NCBI GenBank assembly: GCA_018818165.1
Contig: JAHISP010000048.1
Location: 44,346 to 108,345, forward strand
Length of the DNA stretch: 64,000 nucleotides
Source: Bacteroidota bacterium
GTDB lineage: Bacteria > Bacteroidota > Ignavibacteria > Ignavibacteriales > Melioribacteraceae
Direction of reading: 5' to 3'
Shown here: in pieces, positions 8,014 to 16,233 of the stretch
Layout of the letters: each line of letters begins with the position of its first letter
Position numbering within the stretch: position 1 is the stretch's first letter
The notes under the pieces: model-generated
What the model was told of the DNA's origin: nothing
Seen by the model: only the letters and a program-made list of their open reading frames with translations
Database searches by the model: none
Translations under genes and position numbers: made by a program

Positions 8014-9189
8014 ATGAGCAAGTTATATATGGAGTATTTGAAGAGGGAGAATACTTTTCTTGGGATGATTGGGAATATTCTTCCAGATCCAGATAAGATT
8101 CTTGAACAGAATGGGAATGACCTTTCTATTTATAGGGATTTGCTGATTGACCCTCATTTGACTGCAACGATACTTCAAAGGAAAATGCAAGTGTTGCAAA
8201 TGGGATGGGAAGTTGAGAGTGAAAGCGAGCAACTGCGTAATGAAGGAATTGAGATAATGAGAAGATTTCCTATGCAGAATATCATGAGTCAAATGCTAGA
8301 TTCAATTTTGTATGGGTTTAGTGTTTCTGAAATATTGTGGATGAAAAGTAATGGAAAAATTGTACCAACTGAAATTATCGCAAAGCCTCAAGAGTGGTTT
8401 GCCTTTGATAAAGACAATGAGTTGAAGATTGTTGAAGGGGCTTCGACTCCGCTCAGCCGCCGTGGATTAAATAAATTGGTGGAAGTGCCTAAGTATAAAT
8501 TTATTTTGGCAAGGCATCAGCCAACGTTTAGTAATCCATACGGTGAAAAGATATTGAGTCGCTGTTATTGGCCAGTGAAGTTGAAGCAATCATCAATTGA
8601 AAGCTGGGTGCAGTTAATTGAAAAGTTTGGAATCCCATATTTGATTGGGGTTGTTTCTGATACTGCTACTCCTACAGAAAAAGAAGCTGTTATTGATGAC
8701 TTATTGGAAATGATTGAAAACAATGTTGCTACTCGTGGAGTGTCGCAACAGATTGAGATTAAAGAGCAGACAACTTATGATGTTGGTCAAATGTTTGAAA
8801 AGATGGTGGAGTTTCAGAATAAGGAAATCTCTAAAGCTGTGTTGTCTGTTACTCTTACTATTGATGTTGGAAATAGTGGAAGTTACAAGGCTAGTGATGT
8901 TCATAGACAAATGCTTGAATATATCGGGATTAGTGATAAGAAGATTATTGAGGGTGCATTGAATCAGATGTTTGATTATTATACTGAGTTGAATTATGGT
9001 ACTTCGACTTCGCTCAGTAACCGTGATAAGAAGATTCGTGTGAAGCTGACGAAGAAAGAGCGGATTACTGAGGAGACTGCTGGTAGAGATAAGATACTTA
9101 GTGATATTGGGATTAATTTTAGTAAAGATTACTTCAAGAAAAAATATAATTTAGGAGACGATGACTTTGAATTAGCCTCTATGAAATAG
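8014..9189 (+). CDS. phage portal protein (DUF935, Mu gp29-like)
   Basis: A 391-residue protein of the DUF935 portal family, which forms the dodecameric ring at the capsid vertex through which DNA is packaged. The N-terminal segment (LLIDPHLTATILQRKMQVLQ), the SILYGFSVSEILW segment and the ARHQPTFSNPYGEKILSRCY segment fit the family. Mu gp29 is longer, so the C-terminus may be short. Two family-A palindromic repeats (8440-8463 and 9001-9023) are inserted in frame. The next genes expected in Mu-like order (gpF-type minor head protein, head-tail joining and tail genes) are absent. Confidence 0.8.
   Translation: MSKLYMEYLKRENTFLGMIGNILPDPDKILEQNGNDLSIYRDLLIDPHLTATILQRKMQVLQMGWEVESESEQLRNEGIEIMRRFPMQNIMSQMLDSILYGFSVSEILWMKSNGKIVPTEIIAKPQEWFAFDKDNELKIVEGASTPLSRRGLNKLVEVPKYKFILARHQPTFSNPYGEKILSRCYWPVKLKQSSIESWVQLIEKFGIPYLIGVVSDTATPTEKEAVIDDLLEMIENNVATRGVSQQIEIKEQTTYDVGQMFEKMVEFQNKEISKAVLSVTLTIDVGNSGSYKASDVHRQMLEYIGISDKKIIEGALNQMFDYYTELNYGTSTSLSNRDKKIRVKLTKKERITEETAGRDKILSDIGINFSKDYFKKKYNLGDDDFELASMK
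8440..8463. repeat. palindromic repeat family A, copy 2 (inside portal)
   Basis: GCTTCGACTCCGCTCAGCCG followed by CCGT; translated in frame as part of GASTPLSRRGL in the portal protein. Confidence 0.75.
9001..9023. repeat. palindromic repeat family A, copy 3 (inside portal)
   Basis: ACTTCGACTTCGCTCAGTAA followed by CCG; translated in frame as TSTSLSNRD. It is the most diverged of the four copies. Confidence 0.7.
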
Positions 9190-9195
9190 AAAAGA

Positions 9196-9235
9196 ATCCC
9201 AGTGGAATATTAAAAGAAAAAGCATTCCAAGGGAT
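9196..9235 (+). repeat. hairpin repeat family D, copy 2
   Basis: ATCCC, two unpaired bases and TGGAAT pair with ATTCCA and GGGAT around an A-rich loop, just after the portal stop. It is homologous to 7928-7965, with changed but still paired outer arms. Confidence 0.6.
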
Positions 9236-9638
9236 AAAGAAAAATAGAACACAGCTTGAACGAATTTGCACAGATGATAATTAGGATCATTTATTGTCGT
9301 TTGTAGTCATTAAAAATGATATAAGGTAATATTAAAATATTGAACAATAATTATTGCATATCTTGATTTTATAAAACAATTTATTTAAGTTAAAAACTAA
9401 GAAAGGCATAGTGTGGATGTTTGTGAGGAAAATGTGATGGGATTTAATATGAGCGCTGGTTTACTTAAGAAAAAAAATTAGAAAAGCTATTGTTGCTATT
9501 AGACGAGTTATGCCGGTTAAAGAAAAATAAGTTGACTATAGAAGTTTTTTGATACATAACGATTAATAAGGCATAATTGTTAGAACAGACAAAGTTAAAA
9601 AAGAAATCATATAAAGTAGTTTATAAAAGGGAGTGGTT
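9236..9638. other. gap after portal with decayed repeats
   Basis: The first part (9247-9280) is a degenerate family-C repeat (GAACACAGCTTGAACG). Around 9437 a micro-frame MGFNMSAGLLKKK runs into a stop after an A-rich run; removing one A would extend it to about 30 codons, so it may be the relic of a small basic gene. I see no head-completion or tail gene remnant. Confidence 0.45.
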
Positions 9639-11108
9639 ATGAAATTATTGAAAAGTATTTTTTTAGTTTTATTTATTTCAAACGCATGTAATGCTCAATG
9701 GCAAAAATCTACATTAGATATAGAGCATACATCTGGTGTGATGAATTTTAATGACAAAGTAATAGTTGGAACAAGTGGAGATGGGATTTATTATTCTACT
9801 ACTGATGAAGAAACTTGGGTAAAATATTCAAATGAGTTTGACTCAGTTGGTGATAAATTCAGTGTTTATAAATTTTATCAATTTGAAGATTTATATGCTT
9901 GTACGGATGTGGGATTGTTTAGATTATCTAAGGGTGAGGAAAATTGGGAATACTTAAACCAAGGAAAATTTAGAGCGTTTTACAAAGGCGATGGTTACTT
10001 GCTTTCAGTACCAATTGATGGCGAAAAATTATTACGTTCCACTGATGATGGACATACTTGGGAAGTAATAGATAGTGATTGGACATATGCATTTATGACT
10101 ATCATTAATTATAAAAATAGTCTACTTGGTGCACATGATAAAGGTTTATACCAATCTTTTGATAAAGGTTTGACCTGGATAAAAATAGATGATTACAGCA
10201 ATACTTTTGAATTGAAAGTCAGTGATAATAAAATTTATAGAGCAACCAATAGCGGAATTCTTATATCTGAAGGAAACATAGACGAATGGACTAATATTGG
10301 TCCAAGTGCACAATTTATAAATGATTTTACAGTATTTGACGACCTACTAATAATTTCTGGATATAACAATGGATTGGTTTGCAAGAACAAAAATTCGAAT
10401 GGATGGGTTAGGTCCGATTTAGGCTTAAAAGGAGATGGAGTTTACGAGGTTAAAGCCACCAATGTAATTGGGGATAAAGTTTTTACAACAAATAATTCTG
10501 GATTATGGATACGAGATTTGAACGATTTTTATATTCCTCAACTTGAAGTTACAAAATTAGTTGAATTTAATGAAAAACCAGAGGTGGGCGATTCTTCATT
10601 TACTCACTTTTCGTTGAGCAACAATGGGTTTGATACATTATTTATAACCGATATTATTAGTGACAACCCAAATTTTAGAGTATGGAGTAAAAATTTCGCA
10701 TTGGCTCCCAATTCGGGATGGTCAAATGTAATTACATATAAACCCACAAATGCTGGGAAAGAAGATGCTACACTAAAGATTATAGCTAAAAACAATAAAT
10801 ATGGTAATAATAATACAGTTAAGGTCTATGCTGAAGCTTTGCCTACAAAATTTGCACTCAATCAAAATTATCCAAATCCATTTAATCCTAGTACAGTGAT
10901 AAGTTATGATTTACCAAATAATGGATTTGTGGAATTAAAGGTTTATGATATTTTAGGGAAAGAAGTTGCAAATTTAGTTAATGAAGAGCAACAAAGTGGT
11001 AATTACAAAGTAGAGTTTAATGCTTCTTCTTTTTCTAGTGGAATTTATTTTTATAGAGTTGTAAGTGGAAATAATTCAATGATTAGAAAGATGGTGTTGT
11101 TGAGATAG
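9639..11108 (+). CDS. secreted beta-propeller-like protein with T9SS sorting domain
   Basis: A 489-residue protein from the ATG at 9639, with a GGGAG site upstream; a GTG two codons earlier is less likely. A signal peptide (LLKSIFLVLFISNACNAQ) leads. Asp-box-like repeats follow (STTDEETW, STDDGHTW, SFDKGLTW), typical of BNR/YCF48-type propellers. A possible Ig-like segment lies near 300-395. The end is a type A T9SS sorting domain (FALNQNYPNPFNPSTVISYD, later GIYFYRV and the final MVLLR). The protein should be exported through the outer membrane and anchored or released. It stands alone between the packaging module and the defence genes, so it looks like cargo. Confidence 0.8.
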   Translation: MKLLKSIFLVLFISNACNAQWQKSTLDIEHTSGVMNFNDKVIVGTSGDGIYYSTTDEETWVKYSNEFDSVGDKFSVYKFYQFEDLYACTDVGLFRLSKGEENWEYLNQGKFRAFYKGDGYLLSVPIDGEKLLRSTDDGHTWEVIDSDWTYAFMTIINYKNSLLGAHDKGLYQSFDKGLTWIKIDDYSNTFELKVSDNKIYRATNSGILISEGNIDEWTNIGPSAQFINDFTVFDDLLIISGYNNGLVCKNKNSNGWVRSDLGLKGDGVYEVKATNVIGDKVFTTNNSGLWIRDLNDFYIPQLEVTKLVEFNEKPEVGDSSFTHFSLSNNGFDTLFITDIISDNPNFRVWSKNFALAPNSGWSNVITYKPTNAGKEDATLKIIAKNNKYGNNNTVKVYAEALPTKFALNQNYPNPFNPSTVISYDLPNNGFVELKVYDILGKEVANLVNEEQQSGNYKVEFNASSFSSGIYFYRVVSGNNSMIRKMVLLR

Positions 11109-11572
11109 AAGTAAAAGATTTAAATTCTTTTGGTTTTCTGGGCGAGGCAGGATAAATGGAGCAAATGTTAGTTTCTTCATAACTTTTGCGGAATTTAGCG
11201 TTTACCCGAAGCCCATCTACGCAATTAAGTGGCATTGAATAACGGAACGAAAAAGGGAATTTCTTTCTGCCCTTTGTAGTGAAGTGGTAAAATCTTGATA
11301 GACTAATATGGCAAAGCTCCTAAATGTTGTTTTGATTTACTACCAAATTTGTTTTGTGCCGAGTTTATATAATTGAAGTTATGCGAAGCATTTCCACGCT
11401 ATCGCATAACCAGCAATTATGTAATACTGGCTTTCTAATGTGATGTGACGGGGTGTTTTTTGTTTAATGATGTTAGTATTTAATGATTAGAATTGTTAGT
11501 TTTCTAAAAATAATTAAAGTAATTAGTAATTATACTATGTCATTCATTAGCTAATATATAAAAGAAATATTT
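11109..11572. other. intergenic gap without recognised feature
   Basis: 464 bp between the T9SS protein and the DUF262 pair. No frame, tRNA or strong terminator stands out. The composition around 11140-11450 is less AT-rich than its surroundings, which suggests an unrecognised relic. The last 100 bp are very AT-rich and probably hold the promoter of the DUF262 operon. Confidence 0.4.
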
Positions 11573-13357
11573 ATGGATAAACTAGAATTAATACCAATTG
11601 AAAATTTATTAAAAAAAGAATTTTTCATTCCTGCTTACCAAAGAGGCTATCGGTGGAACGAAAGACAAGTAATAGATTTATTGGAGGATATTCTTGAATT
11701 TCAAGAGAAAGAAGATAAAGAAAAAGGTGAATTTTATTGTCTTCAACCAATAGTCGTGACTAAAAAGATAAATGATGGATGGGAAGTTATTGATGGACAA
11801 CAAAGGCTTACTACGCTATTCATTCTTTTATCCTATCTCGAAGAAGCAAGAAAAATTATGTTTAACAGAGTTGAGAAATTTGTCATATCTTATGAAACAA
11901 GAGAAAAAGAAGATTACAGCAGCAAAGAATTTTTAGAAAAAATATTAGAAACAAAAGAGGTTAATACTAAAAACATTGACTTTTTTCACATTAGTAAAGC
12001 CTATATATCAATAAAAAAATGGTTTGAATACAATAACATTAATAAAGCTGATTATTTAAATACTCTACTAAAAGTAGACTACAGAGATGCTAAAGACATT
12101 GCCAATAATGTGCGATTTATTTGGTACGAAGTGCAACCGAAAAGTGAGAATTTATCAAAGAATATTTTCACAAGAATAAATATGGGCAAAATTTCACTTA
12201 CAAACGCTGAACTTATTAAAGCTCTATTTTTTATAAATAGTAGCCAAACAGATAAGGAAAGAGAAAAATACCAACAGAAACTTGCTTACGAATGGGAAAA
12301 TATAGAAAATACTTTACAAAATAAGAGTTTTTGGTTTTTCTTAAATAAAACTTACAACTCAAAGCCTACAAAAATTGCATATATCTTTGATTTAATTGCA
12401 AATAAATATCGAAATGAGGTAACAATTAAGATAAACAAATCAATTGACAAGTACTATACTTTCTATATATTCAATAACCTAATAAAGAACAACAAAAAAA
12501 CAAAAAATGAATTATGGGAAGAAATAAAAACATATTTTAGAACTTTTGAAGAATGGTATAATAACAATGTATATTATCATTTAATTGGTTATTTAATTCA
12601 TATAGGTGAAGATGTTGAACAAATTAAATTACTTTCTAATAATATCTCAAAATCAGATTTCAAAAAAGAACTAATTAAATTAATAAGTTTAGATATTAAG
12701 AGAAAATTTGAAAAAAAGAGAATTGAATCGATAATTGAATTGTCGTATGAAGAAAACAGTGATCTCATTAGGGAAATATTGCTTTTGTTTAATGTTGTTT
12801 CAACAATGAATAGTAAATATTCAAAATTCCCTTTTGAAAGATTTATTGAAGAAAAGTGGAGTTTGGAGCATATTCACGCACAAAATTCAGAAGATTTAAA
12901 AACTGACAAACAAAGAAGGCTACTATTAGAAGAACAAAAAATATTTTTCAACAATGTAAAAGAGGAAAATATCGAAGAAAAAATAACAAACCTTTTAAAA
13001 GTTAGTAATATTGAACTTGATTCATTTGTTAGTTTACAGGAAGAAATATTTCAAAAATATTCGGAAAATGAAAACGTAAATATACATTCCATTGATAACA
13101 TGGCTTTACTTTCCACTGAAGATAATTCTGCATTAAACAATAACATTTTTCCGATAAAAAGAGATAAGATAATTGAACTAGACGAAAAAGGTTCATTTAT
13201 ACCTATTTGCACAAAAAATGTATTTCTTAAATATTATAGTAAAGACGTTTCTCAAAATTCAGAGTGGACAAAAAAAGATAAGGAAGCATATCGGAATGAA
13301 ATTGAAACAAAGTTAAATGAATTCTTACCTAATGAAGAAAAAACTGATGAAGACTAA
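11573..13357 (+). CDS. DUF262/DUF1524 protein (GmrSD-type, probable anti-phage nuclease)
   Basis: A 594-residue protein. The N-terminal DUF262 domain shows FFIPAYQRGYRW (about residues 16-27) and the hallmark VIDGQQRLTTLF (about 76-87), a ParB/Srx-like nucleotide-binding fold. Near residues 423-431 WSLEHIHAQN matches the DUF1524 HNH-like nuclease motif (normally EHIxPQ). This is the architecture of GmrSD type IV enzymes, which cut modified phage DNA using NTPs. It overlaps the next gene, a second DUF262 protein, by 11 bp. The target is unknown, and a related family such as SspE is possible. Confidence 0.75.
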   Translation: MDKLELIPIENLLKKEFFIPAYQRGYRWNERQVIDLLEDILEFQEKEDKEKGEFYCLQPIVVTKKINDGWEVIDGQQRLTTLFILLSYLEEARKIMFNRVEKFVISYETREKEDYSSKEFLEKILETKEVNTKNIDFFHISKAYISIKKWFEYNNINKADYLNTLLKVDYRDAKDIANNVRFIWYEVQPKSENLSKNIFTRINMGKISLTNAELIKALFFINSSQTDKEREKYQQKLAYEWENIENTLQNKSFWFFLNKTYNSKPTKIAYIFDLIANKYRNEVTIKINKSIDKYYTFYIFNNLIKNNKKTKNELWEEIKTYFRTFEEWYNNNVYYHLIGYLIHIGEDVEQIKLLSNNISKSDFKKELIKLISLDIKRKFEKKRIESIIELSYEENSDLIREILLLFNVVSTMNSKYSKFPFERFIEEKWSLEHIHAQNSEDLKTDKQRRLLLEEQKIFFNNVKEENIEEKITNLLKVSNIELDSFVSLQEEIFQKYSENENVNIHSIDNMALLSTEDNSALNNNIFPIKRDKIIELDEKGSFIPICTKNVFLKYYSKDVSQNSEWTKKDKEAYRNEIETKLNEFLPNEEKTDED

Positions 13358-15542
13358 ATATACTTTTTGGGAATTATTAAGAAATTATGGAGTTGAAATT
13401 CCAAAAATTCAACGTGATTATGCACAGGGTAGAAAAGACATTGCAATTGTAAAAATTGTAGATAAATTCTTAGAGGATATAAAAGAGTCCATTAAAAAAA
13501 ACGAGGAATTAAATCTTGATTTTGTTTATGGTAAAGTTGAAAATAATATACTAATACCACTTGATGGTCAACAACGCTTAACCACTTTGTTTTTAATTCA
13601 CTGGTATATTGTATTAAAAGAAAACAAGCTAACTGATGAAATAAAATCAGTTCTATTAAAATTTACGTATGAGACCAGAGTAAGTTCGGGTGATTTCTGC
13701 AAAAGTCTAATAAATGAAAATATAGATTACAATGCAATAAATGGGAAGATTAGTAATACGATAAAAGATAGCAAATGGTATTATTTGTCTTGGGAACTTG
13801 ATCCTACTGTATCAGCTATGTTGAATATGCTAGATACGATACACAGTAAGTTTAAAGATCTTGAACAACCTTTATTTGAGAAATTGGAAAAAGGAAATAA
13901 TGTAACTTTTCAGTTTTTACCTCTTGAACAGTTCAAACTTACTGATGAACTTTATATAAAAATGAATGCAAGAGGTAAGCCACTTACTGAATTTGAAAAT
14001 TTCAAAGCAAATTTCTCTCAATATTTAACATCAATAGAAGAAAAATCAAAATTAGACAATGAATGGTTAGATGTGTTTTGGAATTTTGAAAAAAACGAGC
14101 ACTCAGAAATAATCACTAAAAATGTTGATGAGAAATTCTTCAATTTTTTTAAAAATATCACACTGAATTTTTATGCAGAATTAAAACCAGTTAATAAAGA
14201 AATAGTTGAAAATTTTAACCTTTTTGATAATTACCAAGAAGTATACCAAAGTGAGAATAATGTAAATCAGATTACTAAAATATTAGATGGACTAATTGAT
14301 TATGAGGATATTAAAAAAATTTTCATAGACTTTTTATCATCATCAATAAATTATTGGCAAAGAATACGTTTTTATTCCCTTGGACTTTTTTTCATAAACT
14401 ATGGGAAAATAACTGATGAAAATGAATATATCTTTAAAAGGTGGTTGAGAGTTTCAACTAATCTTATCAATAATACTTTAATTCAAAGTGCTGATAATTA
14501 TCAAGATGCAATCCGTGCAATCAAAAAATTGAGTGAGAATATCGAAGATATTTACACATCAATAGGTCAATCTTCAGATACAATTGAATATTTCTTAGGT
14601 ATTCAGAGAAAAGAAGAAAGTACTAAAGCAAAGTTAATAATTGAGAATTCAGAATGGGAAGAATTGTTTTCTAATATTGAACAGCATCCATATTTTGATG
14701 GGCAAATTGGGTTTATTCTAGAGTACTCTAAAGATCAAAACAATAATTATGATAAAGATATTTTTAGAAGCAGCTCCCAAATACTTTCAAAACTATTTGG
14801 AAAGGAATTCAGGGAGAAGTATGACTATTTATTCCAAAGAGCATTATTAACAAAAGGTAATTATCTTGTTGATGTTGGTCAAAATAAAACATTTTGCATA
14901 TTTGATGAAGCATTAAGAACAAAAATGGATAATTGGAGAAAGGTTTTTAATGATAATCTCAAAACAAAATATTTAAAAGAATTATTGATGGATGTTGATG
15001 AATATAATATCAAAGATAGTTTAATTGCAATTGTAAGAAGACACAGCAAAACAAATTGGATGAAGTATATTATAGAAAAACCTGATAATATTTCTTATTG
15101 CAATTATCGTCAAATAAGGTTCTATTCAGATAAAATTTATCTTTTATCAAAAGTTCAAATGAATGGAATGCATAGAGAATTAAATTCATGGGACTTGTAT
15201 GAACATGTATTTCAAGACAAAATATTTATGCCTTTTCAACGAACACGTTATTATGAAAGCAAATCCACAGAAGAACCTCATATTTTTATTGGACCTTTTG
15301 ATTATGATAAAAATAAATATTATTTAATTATAGAGTTTTTTGGAACCAACAAATTTCGACTAAAGTTGTGTGAAAAAATAACGGAAAATCATTATTGGCA
15401 TTATTCTCCAAGAATCCCAGATAAATTTAGTAAATTATTAATAAGTTATGGTTTTGATAAAAATACAATAACACTTAAAAAAGATGAGATAGAACCGAAA
15501 ATAGAAACAATCTGTGATGAATTACAAAAATTAAAAGATTAA
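13347..15542 (+). CDS. second DUF262 protein, partner of the preceding gene
   Basis: A 731-residue protein if started at the ATG at 13347, inside the end of the previous gene; starts at 13317 and 13332 are also in frame. The DUF262 motifs are clear: EIPKIQRDYAQGR, DFVYG and PLDGQQRLTTLF. The rest is long and helical, with a beta-rich C-terminal portion (from about residue 600) that I do not recognise. I see no HNH motif like that of its neighbour. The two DUF262 genes are translationally coupled, so they probably form one restriction or abortive system. Its exact activity is not known to me. Confidence 0.65.
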   Translation: MKTKYTFWELLRNYGVEIPKIQRDYAQGRKDIAIVKIVDKFLEDIKESIKKNEELNLDFVYGKVENNILIPLDGQQRLTTLFLIHWYIVLKENKLTDEIKSVLLKFTYETRVSSGDFCKSLINENIDYNAINGKISNTIKDSKWYYLSWELDPTVSAMLNMLDTIHSKFKDLEQPLFEKLEKGNNVTFQFLPLEQFKLTDELYIKMNARGKPLTEFENFKANFSQYLTSIEEKSKLDNEWLDVFWNFEKNEHSEIITKNVDEKFFNFFKNITLNFYAELKPVNKEIVENFNLFDNYQEVYQSENNVNQITKILDGLIDYEDIKKIFIDFLSSSINYWQRIRFYSLGLFFINYGKITDENEYIFKRWLRVSTNLINNTLIQSADNYQDAIRAIKKLSENIEDIYTSIGQSSDTIEYFLGIQRKEESTKAKLIIENSEWEELFSNIEQHPYFDGQIGFILEYSKDQNNNYDKDIFRSSSQILSKLFGKEFREKYDYLFQRALLTKGNYLVDVGQNKTFCIFDEALRTKMDNWRKVFNDNLKTKYLKELLMDVDEYNIKDSLIAIVRRHSKTNWMKYIIEKPDNISYCNYRQIRFYSDKIYLLSKVQMNGMHRELNSWDLYEHVFQDKIFMPFQRTRYYESKSTEEPHIFIGPFDYDKNKYYLIIEFFGTNKFRLKLCEKITENHYWHYSPRIPDKFSKLLISYGFDKNTITLKKDEIEPKIETICDELQKLKD

Positions 15543-15631
15543 AGCTCCAAGAAAATATTTGCAAAGGGGTGGTTGCATAATTGATAATAACCAAATCAAC
15601 TAAAACAAACATATAATTATTAGTAAAATTG

Positions 15632-15729
15632 AAGTTTCAAGAAGAAAAAGGAAGGGCTACCAAGGTAGAGGGCACAACCTCAGTAGCCCTTTTGAGTCGT
15701 TGTATTGCTACAACTATCAGTTGAAACTT
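15632..15729 (-). ncRNA. candidate structured RNA, copy A
   Basis: Read on the minus strand: a 9-bp closing stem (TTGAAACTT at 15721-15729 with AAGTTTCAA at 15632-15640 on the plus strand) encloses hairpin 1 (GTTGTA, GCAA tetraloop, TACAAC; 15714-15699), a linker CGACTCAAAA-like stretch, and hairpin 2 (AAGGGCTAC/GTAGCCCTT, a TG/TG internal loop, AGGT/ACCT, loop TGTGCCCTCT; 15691-15652), then CCTTTTT. Copy B at 38830-38897 has both hairpins with different paired bases but the same loop and linker. It lies between convergent genes. I do not recognise the family; an RNA element ending in a terminator fits best. Confidence 0.6.
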
Positions 15730-15802
15730 AAAGAATAAAAATTGTGTTGTCAAGAGATTATTTTACTTGGCTGTGGATATTGTTAATAATTTTTGTAAAG
15801 AT

Positions 15803-16081
15803 TTATGATTTTGGATAGTCATCTATTGGACCAAATTCTTTAAGTCTATTTTCCATTCTTTCTGTTAGAAGGGCAAGTGAACCTTGCACCAATGATAATA
15901 GAAAAAAGCTAAGTTTATTTTTATCAAAATAATTTGAACCTCCGAATATATCGAAACGTGTTTCGAGATTATCATTAAATCTTAGATAACAGCCTTTGTC
16001 TGCAAGCTCTTTGAACATTTCGAATGATATATACAAATTGGTTGCTTCATTTGTGATGGCTTTGTTTAACATTTCGTTCAT
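15803..16081 (-). CDS. small hypothetical protein divergent from the RM-Septu operon
   Basis: A 92-residue, mostly helical protein. The ATG at 16081 has an AGAGG site at good spacing, so it is probably real. A hydrophobic stretch (LSFFLLSLVQGSLALL) lies near residues 58-73. It is transcribed away from the nuclease-methyltransferase gene at 16234, with a 150-bp shared promoter region, the usual place for a small regulator of a restriction operon. I see no helix-turn-helix and recognise no family. Confidence 0.55.
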   Translation of the reverse strand: MNEMLNKAITNEATNLYISFEMFKELADKGCYLRFNDNLETRFDIFGGSNYFDKNKLSFFLLSLVQGSLALLTERMENRLKEFGPIDDYPKS

Positions 16082-16233
16082 GTTGTTGCCTCTTGGGTTT
16101 ATAATAGTTGTAGCTAATATACGAATAAAAATGAAATGGATTAAAGAAGTTGGAATAAGGTTATTTAATTGTTTTTATTTAGTATTTTGCACAATATTAT
16201 TCTGAAACATAACTAGAGCAAAAGGCAACTAAG

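Noticed and set aside
8714..8962. An 82-codon frame inside the portal gene
   Set aside because: Shadow of the portal coding frame; Lys/Arg/Leu-rich with no independent support.
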